Source: Gemmatimonadota bacterium
Lineage (GTDB): Bacteria; Gemmatimonadota; Gemmatimonadetes; Gemmatimonadales; GWC2-71-9
DNA length: 34,826 nucleotides
Direction: 5' to 3'
Assembly (NCBI GenBank): GCA_016209985.1
Contig: JACQVB010000188.1
Coordinates: forward strand, 1 to 34,826
Shown: positions 25,058 through 32,592 of the stretch, piece by piece
How the letters are laid out: each line of letters starts with the position of its first letter
Numbering within the stretch: position 1 is the stretch's first letter
Program-made: the position numbers and the translations under genes
The notes under the pieces: model-generated
Told to the model about the DNA's origin: nothing
Databases searched by the model: none
Seen by the model: only the letters and a program-made list of their open reading frames with translations

Positions 25058-27544
25058 ATGACAGAACAGAACCCCAAGCGCCATCGACTGCCGGTACTCC
25101 CGTTGCGCGACATGGTGCTTTTTCCGGGCGTAACAGCACCCATCGGTGCCGGGCGTCCCGGTACACTTCGCGCCATCGAGGCGGCGCTCAAGGGCGAGGA
25201 TCGCCTGATTTTTGCCGTTACCCAGCGCGAAAGCAACGACGCGGTACAGGCGGAAGGGCTGTATACCACCGGCACCATCGCCCGAATCGGGCAGTTACAG
25301 CGCGGTTTGGGCGGAATGCAGCTGCTGCTGCACGGCGAGCATCGGGCGACCGTCCTCCACTATGCCCAGGCTGAGGGGTTCATCGAGGCGATCGTTCATG
25401 AAGCCGACGACCAGCCTCCCGCCGACCCGAACGATCCCGCCTTTCTGGCCCTGTACAAGGAAGTGCGAGAGCGGGCCACCGAGTTGGGCCAGAAGTCGGG
25501 TCTTCCGGAAGACGTGATTCAGCAAGTAGTCGAGAGTGTGACCGATCCCGGCCGGTTCGCCGACCTGGTGGCCGGCTACCTGGAGATCTCCTCCAAAGAG
25601 CGGATGCTCCTTCTGGAGACCTTGGGCGTCGAAGAGCGTCTGCGCCGCGTACTGGTACATGTGCAGCGACAGATTCAGCTCGTCGACGCACAGGAAGAGA
25701 TCAAGTCCAAGGTCCAGGAGGAGCTGGGCGAGCGCCAGCGCGAAATGTTCCTGCGCGAGCAGCTCAAGGCGATCCGGAAAGAGTTGGGTGATGAGGACGA
25801 GTCCGGGGAAGCCGACGAGCTGAGTGAGCGGCTCGGGAAGCTCGATCTCCCGCCGGAGGCCCGCAAGGAGGTCGACCGGGAGCTCAAACGCCTCGAACGG
25901 ACCTCACGAGACTCCATGGAAGCGCAGGTCATTCGGACCTTCCTGGAAACGGTGTCCGAGCTGCCCTGGAACCGGCGCAGCGAAGAACATCTCGATCTCA
26001 AGCAGGCGGCTGCCATTCTCGAAGAGGACCACTTTGGGCTCTCGGATGTGAAGGACCGGGTGCTCGAGTTCCTGGCCGTCCGCCAGTTGCGGCACGACAA
26101 GGAGAAGGCAGCAGAGGCGAAAGCGGAACCGGCAGAGGCCGGACCTGCTCCTACGCCGGAAACCGAACACCTGGGAAACGATGACGATCGCCAGAACCGC
26201 GGATCCATTCTCCTGTTCGCCGGGCCGCCCGGCGTCGGGAAGACGTCGATTGCCAAGTCCATAGCGCGAGCCATGGGGCGTGAGTACGTGAGGATCTCTT
26301 TGGGCGGCGCGCGGGACGAGGCGGACATCCGCGGCCATCGTCGTACCTATGTCGGCGCGATGCCGGGACGGATCATTCAGGGAATGAAGCGGGCGGGCAC
26401 CAAGAATCCGGTCTTCCTGCTCGACGAAGTCGACAAGCTGGGCATTTCATTCCAGGGTGACCCCGCGTCCGCCTTGCTTGAGGTTCTCGACCCCGCCCAG
26501 AACGATTCTTTCACGGATCATTACCTGGGCATGCCGTTCGACCTGTCCGAAGTCCTGTTCATCGCGACGGCGAACTTCATTCAGAACATCCCGGGACCGT
26601 TGCTCGACCGGATGGAAGTGGTGCAGTTCTCGGGCTATACCGAACACGAGAAGCTGCATATCGCACGGCGCTACCTGATCCCGCGGCAGCTCAAGGACGC
26701 CGGCCTTACGCCGGAGCAGCTGGATCTCACTGACGAGGCGATCGCAACATTGACCAGCGGGTACACCCGCGAGGCCGGTGTGCGTCAGCTGGAGCGTGAG
26801 CTCGGCAAAGTCGCGCGGAAGGTCGCGCGCCAGATCGCATCGGGCGAAGCGACCCAAATGCGAGTGGATGCCGCCGACATCGGCAAGTTCGCCGGACGCC
26901 CCACGGTGCACCCGGAACGCGCAGCCCGGGAAGATGCGGTCGGTATCGCGACGGGAATGTATTACACGCCGGTCGGTGGGGACATCATGTTCGTCGAGGT
27001 GTCGGTGATGCGGGGCAAGGGCGATCTGGTCCTCACCGGACAGTTGGGTGACGTCATGAAGGAGTCCGCTCGGGCAGCACTGACCTATGCGAAATCAAAT
27101 TCCGACCGGCTGGGCATTCCTGAGCGCATGTTCGCCGGCAAGGACGTCCACATTCACGTCCCCGCGGGCGCCATTCCGAAGGATGGTCCTTCGGCGGGCG
27201 TAACCATGGCAACGGCGTTGGTGAGCGCCTTGTCCTCGACTCCCTCCCGCCACGACCTGGCGATGACCGGTGAAGTAACGCTGTCCGGTCGCGTGCTACC
27301 GATCGGCGGAGTGAAGGAAAAGGTCCTGGGGGCGGTGCGGGCCGGCATTACTACCATCGTACTTCCGAAGGAAAACGTGCCGGACCTGGAAGATCTCAAC
27401 CAGGAAGTTCGCGACCGGCTGACGGTGCACGCCGTCGAGGAATTGAGTGAGGTGTTCGCCGTCGCGCTGCGGGCCGCACCGAGCGGTGCCGCCGGCGCGT
27501 CACCTCCTGCCACAGAGCCGGAGTACGCGGGTTCGACCCGGTAA
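25058..27544 (+). CDS. lon: ATP-dependent protease Lon
   Basis: 828 aa from ATG 25058, with GGTGGA upstream; TTG 25046 and GTG 25049 are weaker alternatives. The N-terminal LON substrate domain begins LPVLPLRDMVLFPG. The AAA+ module has Walker A GPPGVGKTS (about residues 390-398) and VFLLDEVDKLG. The protease domain has the catalytic Ser in PKDGPSAGVTMA (about 711) and Lys in GGVKEKVLGA (about 753). A short charged, Pro/Glu-rich insert (AEPAEAGPAPTPETEHLGND) lies just before the ATPase core. Lon degrades damaged and regulatory proteins in the cytosol. Convergent with the TetR gene, four bases apart. Confidence 0.97.
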   Translation: MTEQNPKRHRLPVLPLRDMVLFPGVTAPIGAGRPGTLRAIEAALKGEDRLIFAVTQRESNDAVQAEGLYTTGTIARIGQLQRGLGGMQLLLHGEHRATVLHYAQAEGFIEAIVHEADDQPPADPNDPAFLALYKEVRERATELGQKSGLPEDVIQQVVESVTDPGRFADLVAGYLEISSKERMLLLETLGVEERLRRVLVHVQRQIQLVDAQEEIKSKVQEELGERQREMFLREQLKAIRKELGDEDESGEADELSERLGKLDLPPEARKEVDRELKRLERTSRDSMEAQVIRTFLETVSELPWNRRSEEHLDLKQAAAILEEDHFGLSDVKDRVLEFLAVRQLRHDKEKAAEAKAEPAEAGPAPTPETEHLGNDDDRQNRGSILLFAGPPGVGKTSIAKSIARAMGREYVRISLGGARDEADIRGHRRTYVGAMPGRIIQGMKRAGTKNPVFLLDEVDKLGISFQGDPASALLEVLDPAQNDSFTDHYLGMPFDLSEVLFIATANFIQNIPGPLLDRMEVVQFSGYTEHEKLHIARRYLIPRQLKDAGLTPEQLDLTDEAIATLTSGYTREAGVRQLERELGKVARKVARQIASGEATQMRVDAADIGKFAGRPTVHPERAAREDAVGIATGMYYTPVGGDIMFVEVSVMRGKGDLVLTGQLGDVMKESARAALTYAKSNSDRLGIPERMFAGKDVHIHVPAGAIPKDGPSAGVTMATALVSALSSTPSRHDLAMTGEVTLSGRVLPIGGVKEKVLGAVRAGITTIVLPKENVPDLEDLNQEVRDRLTVHAVEELSEVFAVALRAAPSGAAGASPPATEPEYAGSTR

Positions 27545-27548
27545 CGGC

Positions 27549-28145
27549 TTACCAGGCTAGCGCCCGCACCAGGAGATCGGCCGTAGTATCTCTCCACGTG
27601 CGGGCGCTCGCCGGGTCTGAAGGAATCTCCCGGAACCGCTCGAAGGCTATGTATCCCAACGCCAGAATGACCGCTTGTTGCGCTGCGCGGTCCGGGTCGA
27701 TGTCGTCGCGAAAATAGCCGTGCGCCTGCCCTTCCACGACGACTTCCCGAATGTGCGACATGAAGCGGGCCAAGGTGCGCCCATAGGTCCCGCGCGCGGG
27801 CCGACGGGTTTCGAGGACGAGCAGTCGTGCCAGCTCGGTGCGCACCGCCAATGAGTCGAAGAGCGCGCTGAAGGCCTCGCGCAGGCTTTCCGAGGCGTGC
27901 CGCGCTTTGCTGCCCGTCTCGGGTTGTTGCATCGCCTCGCCGGCCACCCGCTCGATTATCGAGTCGTACAATCCCTGCTTCGAACGGAAGTAATAGAAGA
28001 CGAGCTGCTTGTTTACTCCCGCGCGTTTCGCGATGCGGTCGACGCGAGCGCCCGCATAGCCGCATTCCGCGAATTCTGCGCGCGCCGCGGCTTCCAGCAG
28101 CGCCTTGCTGTCGCGCTGGCGCCGGCGGCCAGAGGGGCCGGTCAC
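27549..28145 (-). CDS. TetR/AcrR family transcriptional regulator
   Basis: 198 aa from GTG 28145, which overlaps the TrmB-like gene stop as GTGA; the ORF-track start at 28376 runs through that gene. The N-terminal DNA-binding domain is typical: RRRQRDSKALLEAAARAEFA, GYAGARVDRIAKRAGVNKQL and VFYYFRSKQGLYDSII. The C-terminal ligand-binding domain (about 70-198) is helical with a TetR_C-like end. It is co-transcribed with a TrmB-like regulator, an uncommon pairing. The target is unknown; the nearby genes are lon and the TrmB gene itself. Confidence 0.92.
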   Translation of the reverse strand: MTGPSGRRRQRDSKALLEAAARAEFAECGYAGARVDRIAKRAGVNKQLVFYYFRSKQGLYDSIIERVAGEAMQQPETGSKARHASESLREAFSALFDSLAVRTELARLLVLETRRPARGTYGRTLARFMSHIREVVVEGQAHGYFRDDIDPDRAAQQAVILALGYIAFERFREIPSDPASARTWRDTTADLLVRALAW

Positions 28146-28849
28146 GACGGTTCCGGGCCCGAGGTCAAGGCGAGGACGGCAGCGCGCGTGGCTCCCATCA
28201 CAGTTCGGTCCGTGGTCCAGTAACCCTCGAGGCCGTGCGTTTCCAGTCTGGCAACCAAAGCGGCTTCGCCGGCGATCACCATCGTTACCGGGGCGCCGAA
28301 GAGCGATTGAACGTGCGGGAGGGAGACCGTGCCTTGCAGACGAATCGGTAACTCCGCGCTTTCTCCCACCAGCCAAACGTCGGTGGCTAACCCATCCGCC
28401 AATCTCTTCCGGAGCACGGGAAGGAGGGCGGAAACAACACGGTGGGGGCCGATCAGGAGCACCGGACCCCGTTCGCGCGCCGCGGCACGGGCGGCCACGT
28501 CCAGAAACCCGCGCTCACCCGCGATCGGAACGAATGACTCAGTCCCCTCGTCCGGAACCGCCCGAAGCTGTTCTTCCAGCTCATCGAGCCGGCGGGTTTC
28601 CCGTTGAACAATCCCGGCATATAGATCCAGCGGCTTCACAGCTCTGAATCGCTGGGGCTGCCTGCCAACCGCCACGGCCGCTCCCTTTGCAACCAATCCC
28701 CGCAAGGCCTGGTAGACATTGGCACGCGCTACCAGGAGGTCACGAGAAACAGCATACCCGCTCGCAGGACCGCCGTGTAGCAGGCGGGTATAGACCAAGT
28801 TCTCGGTGGCAGTGAATCCGAATGGGGTCAAGTCTAACGAGGTAGCCAT
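28142..28849 (-). CDS. TrmB family transcriptional regulator
   Basis: 235 aa from ATG 28849; GTG 28852 would add one residue. The N-terminal winged helix (about residues 8-75) reads FGFTATENLVYTRLLHGGPA, then GYAVSRDLLVARANVYQALRGLVAKGAA, matching the TrmB HTH domain. A short helix (LYAGIVQRETRRLDELEEQL) links to a C-terminal phospholipase-D-like regulatory domain (GPVLLIGP to VMGATRAAVLALTS). TrmB proteins are best known from archaea, where they bind sugars; the effector is unknown here. A TATAGT box seven bases upstream suggests a leaderless transcript. It is translationally coupled to the TetR gene. Confidence 0.88.
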   Translation of the reverse strand: MATSLDLTPFGFTATENLVYTRLLHGGPASGYAVSRDLLVARANVYQALRGLVAKGAAVAVGRQPQRFRAVKPLDLYAGIVQRETRRLDELEEQLRAVPDEGTESFVPIAGERGFLDVAARAAARERGPVLLIGPHRVVSALLPVLRKRLADGLATDVWLVGESAELPIRLQGTVSLPHVQSLFGAPVTMVIAGEAALVARLETHGLEGYWTTDRTVMGATRAAVLALTSGPEPS

Positions 28850-28856
28850 CACTACT

Positions 28857-28862
28857 ACTATA
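28857..28862 (-). promoter_or_regulatory. -10 box for a probably leaderless TrmB-TetR operon
   Basis: Read on the minus strand, TATAGT ends seven bases before ATG 28849. There is no Shine-Dalgarno in between. The surrounding 60 bases are AT-rich, and a run of seven T on the minus strand (28872-28878) could help terminate the upstream operon, although no strong stem precedes it. Confidence 0.5.
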
Positions 28863-28912
28863 ATGAACAGTCAAAAAAATTCTAGAGACTACGTTCCTAA
28901 GTCATTGTTTTT

Positions 28913-29686
28913 TCAGGTGTACTCAAGCGTCCATCCGGCGAGCTTCGCGATTAGAGCCAGCCGGAAGGTGACATCGACCTTTCGGTGCTCGGGCGACTTC
29001 GCGTCGAGCTCCAGGGGGAACGAAAAGTCGGCCAGACCCGACGGACTCTTGGGGAATCCCCGAAGATTCGCGGGGTTCCAGACTCCCTGCGGATCGCATT
29101 CGGACAAGAGGCGGGAGAGAATGCGCTGCGCGGTGGGCGAACTACCCAACTGCCCCAAGCGCACCAGCAACTCGATCCAGTGAAGCGCCAGCGGGAGGTC
29201 TTTCGGATGGCCGGCGGCATCGGCCATCAAAGGATCTCCCAACAGCTCATAAGAGGGCTTTACCGAGCGCTTCCCCACGTGGACCACGAACGGGCGCTTG
29301 GGGGCCGGTCGTGAAAGATAGGCGCCCAGGCGCTCCACAAAACCAGCGCGCTCCCGTTGGAGCCCCGGCATATAGGCAAGGGTCGCGACCGCGAGGGTCG
29401 TTGGCGGGTTGGCCTCGGGGTGCAGAACCGTCCTGGGTCCCTTTCGGACAAAAGGCTTCTCGGCCAGTTCGCTCCGGAGAAACTGCGATACATCTGAGGC
29501 CATCCGGTGTGCCGCTCCTCGCACTCGAGGGTCTTCCACGTGGCCCCCGTGGGCCAGAGCGGCGGTGGCACCCTGGCGCATCAAACCTCGCGCCCAGGTG
29601 GCCAGCTCGGGGTTTCCTTTGGCGGGCTTGGAAAACTCGAACAGCAGCGCCGGGTCTTCATCACGGGAAAGCAGGCGGAAAAACAC
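28913..29686 (-). CDS. Unknown protein, alpha-alpha-toroid-like (C-terminal part with the first usable start)
   Basis: 257 aa if GTG 29686 is used, but the frame stays open and protein-like for another 380 bases upstream (next entry), so this is likely the C-terminal two thirds of a larger protein. The segments RILSRLLSECDPQGVWNPAN and the upstream KQKRNGTWGDGILG resemble the repeats of terpenoid-cyclase/prenyltransferase toroids and of glucoamylase-like barrels. It also has MASDVSQFLRSELAEKPFVRKG and ends KLAGWTLEYT. There is no signal peptide. I do not recognise a named family. It is the last gene of a minus-strand operon with the M28-like and propeller-like proteins. Confidence 0.7.
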   Translation of the reverse strand: MFFRLLSRDEDPALLFEFSKPAKGNPELATWARGLMRQGATAALAHGGHVEDPRVRGAAHRMASDVSQFLRSELAEKPFVRKGPRTVLHPEANPPTTLAVATLAYMPGLQRERAGFVERLGAYLSRPAPKRPFVVHVGKRSVKPSYELLGDPLMADAAGHPKDLPLALHWIELLVRLGQLGSSPTAQRILSRLLSECDPQGVWNPANLRGFPKSPSGLADFSFPLELDAKSPEHRKVDVTFRLALIAKLAGWTLEYT

Positions 29687-30100
29687 CCGTTCCGCGAGGC
29701 GCAGCGACCGTTCTTCGGCGGGCGCACCAAGGTCGACCAGGTACCGGTATTCGGCTACGCTCCCGACGTTGCGTGCGGTGGGAGAGCGTAAGACACCGGT
29801 CCCAAGAATCCCGTCGCCCCAGGTGCCATTCCTCTTTTGCTTCCTTGCGGCCAGTGTTACCGCCCTATAGGCGAGGACTTCCTGTTTCAGGGCCAGTTGA
29901 TCGGCTTCGGTGGCAGCCCCAGGCGGAAGAATATCGTGGACCGTTCTCCAGCGAATGGGGGCAGAAGCGTTTGTCCTGAGCCAAGTTACAGGAACTCGGT
30001 GGGACGATGGGAGGTCCAGGAATCGCTCCAGGTCCGTGGCCGCCTGCGAGGATGCGCCGACAGCGGGTCAAAAATCGGGCGGGAACTTAGTGTGTTGCAT
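29687..30100 (-). pseudogene. 5' part of the toroid-like gene: open frame without canonical start, in-frame TGA
   Basis: On the minus strand, codons from 30067 down to 29687 have no stop and no ATG, GTG or TTG, yet read like coding sequence in frame with the gene below: LERFLDLPSSHRVPVTWLRT, APIRWRTVHDIL, KQKRNGTWGDGILG, AEYRYLVDLG. The nearest upstream in-frame ATG is 30100, but the frame then meets TGA at 30068-30070 after MQHTKFPPDF. Either a nonsense mutation broke the gene, initiation uses a rare codon such as CTG or ATT, or the sequence has an error. Without this part the gap 29687-30142 would be unexplained. Confidence 0.55.
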
Positions 30101-30142
30101 CAGATTAAGCCAGTACTCAATTTCCTCGTCCAAGCCGGGCCG

Positions 30143-31606
30143 CTATTCGCGTGGCGAGCGAAAGGGTGCGTTCGGGACCCACGTCGGACGCTCGGAACTC
30201 GATGCCAGGTCGAACACCAGTCTCACGAGAGTTCTGGCACAGCCGGTCGAGAGGCACGGCGCCACTTCGATCGCGGGTGCGCCACGCAGCGCGAAGGGGT
30301 AAGCGTCGGATGCGGTGAAGGCGAAGTCCGCGGTAGAGTCCGGAGCCAACGCCACGTCCTCTGCTCTCGCTGCATTGGCGACCGTCGTCGCGAGGGAGGA
30401 GTATCTCAGTCCCGTTGCCGTCATTGGACGGGCGCTATCTGAGCGAGCACGCGAGGCGATTGCGATGGCGGCGGCCAGGTCCCCGGGCGAGCCGCTCTCC
30501 GAGAGGAAGTAGTCCTCGCCGATGCGCCCGCTCGTGGAAACAAACAGGACGGACCTGGGGCGCGCCGGAGTCCTGGACAAGGCGGCCGCCACCGCGAGTA
30601 GCGTCGCGGTCGAAACCGCGTCGTCTGCACGGGCTGCCACGACGACGTCGCCGGATCCGCCGGATCCATCCAGCCTGGCAATCACGTTGGTACCGCGCAA
30701 CCGCCGAACCCGGGTTCGAATGTCGATGGCAGCATGAATGCCTGCGAGAATCGGACTGAATTCCCGCTGCTGAGCACGGCGCAGCAACAGGTCGTAGTTC
30801 CTCCCTGATGCCTCGAGCGCGGCACGTACCGCCTCCTCCCGAAGCCACGCCACGAATCGCACCGATCCGGCGGCGGCCCTGGAGTCAATCTTCAGAATCT
30901 CGCCGGACAGGGTCTTTCGCAGTTCGGGCCAGGGAACGCCGCTACTCTCTTCGGTGTGGATGAGCAGCACTCCAACCGCTCCCATCTTGGCGGCTTGCGC
31001 GAGCTTGAACGCCGGATCGGCATACTTGGTGGGTGCCCGGCCGCCGAAGATCGTCGAGTCGCGGAAGCCGGGATCGTTTGCCAGCAGCAAGACCAGCTTC
31101 CCGGTTTGGGGAACGCCCTTGTAGTCGTCCCAACCCCATTCCGGGGCTTCGACCCCGTACCCGGCGAAGACGACATCGGCATCGAGGTTGATGGTTGAAT
31201 CGGGTGGTTCGGTAAGAACGAGGAAATCATCGAGGGCGTTGAGGGTAATGGTCTGACGACCCGCCCCTAGAATGATCGATGGCTCGCTGAGGACGGCGCG
31301 CAGCGGGACTGCCTGGAGGTAGGCGCCGCTCGCCGCCGCCGGCTTGAGCCCGTCGATCTCGAGCTGAGCGGCGAGGTATCTTGCCGTAATCTCGGCCCCC
31401 TTGGTACCAGGCGCGGCATGCTCCAAAAGGTCATTCGCCAGGAAACGGAAATGCGCATTGACGAGTTGAGGTGTTATCATCGCGAGCGCTGGTTCCACAG
31501 GCGACGGGGCTGGCGTGGGTCCGCGTTGTCTTTGCGCCACGGCGGTTTTCCCGGCCAGGGCCATGGTCGCCACGATCAACAGGCGGACGGCGAGTTTAAA
31601 GGTCAT
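30143..31606 (-). CDS. Secreted M28-like (aminopeptidase-fold) protein lacking metal ligands
   Basis: 487 aa from ATG 31606, which overlaps the upstream gene stop as ATGA; the ORF-track start at 31633 is nine codons earlier. Residues 1-25 form a signal peptide (VRLLIVATMALAGKTAVAQ). A PA-like insert (VFAGYGVEAPEWGWDDYKGV and VGVLLIHTEES) and the M28 core (NVIARLDGSG, VVVAARADDAVSTATLLAVA, PRSVLFVSTSGRIGEDYF, SDAYPFALRGAPAIEVAP) identify the family. The zinc ligands seem lost: AAR replaces the SAH-type His motif, TSG replaces the EE pair, and no terminal His-containing YHxxxD motif is seen. It is probably a non-catalytic relative that binds peptides or another partner. Confidence 0.82.
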   Translation of the reverse strand: MTFKLAVRLLIVATMALAGKTAVAQRQRGPTPAPSPVEPALAMITPQLVNAHFRFLANDLLEHAAPGTKGAEITARYLAAQLEIDGLKPAAASGAYLQAVPLRAVLSEPSIILGAGRQTITLNALDDFLVLTEPPDSTINLDADVVFAGYGVEAPEWGWDDYKGVPQTGKLVLLLANDPGFRDSTIFGGRAPTKYADPAFKLAQAAKMGAVGVLLIHTEESSGVPWPELRKTLSGEILKIDSRAAAGSVRFVAWLREEAVRAALEASGRNYDLLLRRAQQREFSPILAGIHAAIDIRTRVRRLRGTNVIARLDGSGGSGDVVVAARADDAVSTATLLAVAAALSRTPARPRSVLFVSTSGRIGEDYFLSESGSPGDLAAAIAIASRARSDSARPMTATGLRYSSLATTVANAARAEDVALAPDSTADFAFTASDAYPFALRGAPAIEVAPCLSTGCARTLVRLVFDLASSSERPTWVPNAPFRSPRE

Positions 31607-32529
31607 GGCTTCGCGTCTGAGGCATGCGAGCACCGCACCTCGAGCAGGGTGCCATCCTCGTTGCCCAGGGATTCGCTCGTGAGAGCGACCGTTTCCTCAT
31701 CGAGAAAATCGACCGCTTCTCCCTGGGGCTCCACTGCGCCGATCCAGCACGGCCTCCCATCCAGTCGTAGCGACCCGGTCGGCGATCGCCGGAAGAAATA
31801 CAATTCCGAATAGGTGCGGACCACGACCCGGCGCCCACTGGGGGAGATCGCAGCTCCCGTGACCAGCCGACCGAGCGTGCGTTGCGGGGTGATCGGAAGG
31901 GTGTCCACAAATATGGCGGTCGTGGAGTCGCCTCGAAATGCGGCTCTGGGAACCACAAACCGGCGGATGGGCCCGCTCCGTCCCTTGGTGACGATGTTTG
32001 CCCGCCTCTCTCGGTCGACGAAAAGCGCTTCCGCATCGTGGGGGCGGTCAGGATACGTAACGATGAGCTGCCGGGCGGGCGCGGTCTCCAGGGTATCCTG
32101 CCAGGGGCTCGCTGCCGGCGGGTCGGGCTCCGGCACGATGTAGAGACGCACCGACTTTCGCTTCTGGGGATTGTCGCCGATATCGGCGAGGTAGAGGCAC
32201 GATCCCGGTCCGCTGGGGCACGGCGCGAGCGACAGGTCCTCCCAATCTTCCGCCTTGGCTCCCCGGACACGAAAGACGCCGAGCAAGTCGCCGGAGATAT
32301 TGACTGCATAAATGAACGGCCCGTCCCCGGAGTCGTTATGCGTCCACAGCACGCCCGGATGCGAGCGGCTTACCGCGAGACCCGAGCTCTCGCGGACCTT
32401 GCGCGTGCGGAAGGTACCGGTCCGCTCCAGGAGCGATGGAATGGAGTCTTGTGCAGGCGCCGGCCGAACGACCGACAGCGCGGCGATGGTTGCCATCACC
32501 AGGGGGACGCTCGAGCGTACGAAGCTCAT
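31603..32529 (-). CDS. Secreted beta-propeller-like protein of unknown function
   Basis: 308 aa from ATG 32529; the ORF-track start at 32937 runs antisense to the aconitase gene. Residues 1-27 are a signal peptide (MATIAALSVVRPAPAQ). The mature part has repeated short strands with conserved-looking WTHNDSGDGPFIYAVNISGD, AEDWEDLSLAPC, LYLADIGDNPQKRKSVRLYI, HDAEALFVDRERR and AAISPSGRRVVVRTY, consistent with a six- or seven-bladed propeller of the NHL/SMP-30 type. Three or four cysteines could form disulfides. No catalytic motif is certain. It is the first gene of the operon with the M28-like protein. A TACATT box lies eight bases upstream. Confidence 0.82.
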   Translation of the reverse strand: MSFVRSSVPLVMATIAALSVVRPAPAQDSIPSLLERTGTFRTRKVRESSGLAVSRSHPGVLWTHNDSGDGPFIYAVNISGDLLGVFRVRGAKAEDWEDLSLAPCPSGPGSCLYLADIGDNPQKRKSVRLYIVPEPDPPAASPWQDTLETAPARQLIVTYPDRPHDAEALFVDRERRANIVTKGRSGPIRRFVVPRAAFRGDSTTAIFVDTLPITPQRTLGRLVTGAAISPSGRRVVVRTYSELYFFRRSPTGSLRLDGRPCWIGAVEPQGEAVDFLDEETVALTSESLGNEDGTLLEVRCSHASDAKP

Positions 32530-32537
32530 TGAGTCCC

Positions 32538-32543
32538 AATGTA
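32538..32543 (-). promoter_or_regulatory. -10 box for a probably leaderless propeller/M28-like operon
   Basis: Read on the minus strand, TACATT is separated from ATG 32529 by eight bases (GGGACTCA), which contain no ribosome site. The 63-base gap 32530-32592 is shared with the divergent aconitase gene, whose ATG directly follows TACAAT (32587-32592, plus strand). Confidence 0.45.
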
Positions 32544-32592
32544 GCGCCACGCTTGCCTCAGTTGGAGAGAGCCGGCAATTTTCGGGTACAAT

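Noticed and set aside
30068-30070. TGA as selenocysteine or reassigned codon
   Set aside because: Many genes here end at TGA with 4-base overlaps, and the protein context shows no redox motif; no SECIS-like hairpin was recognised.
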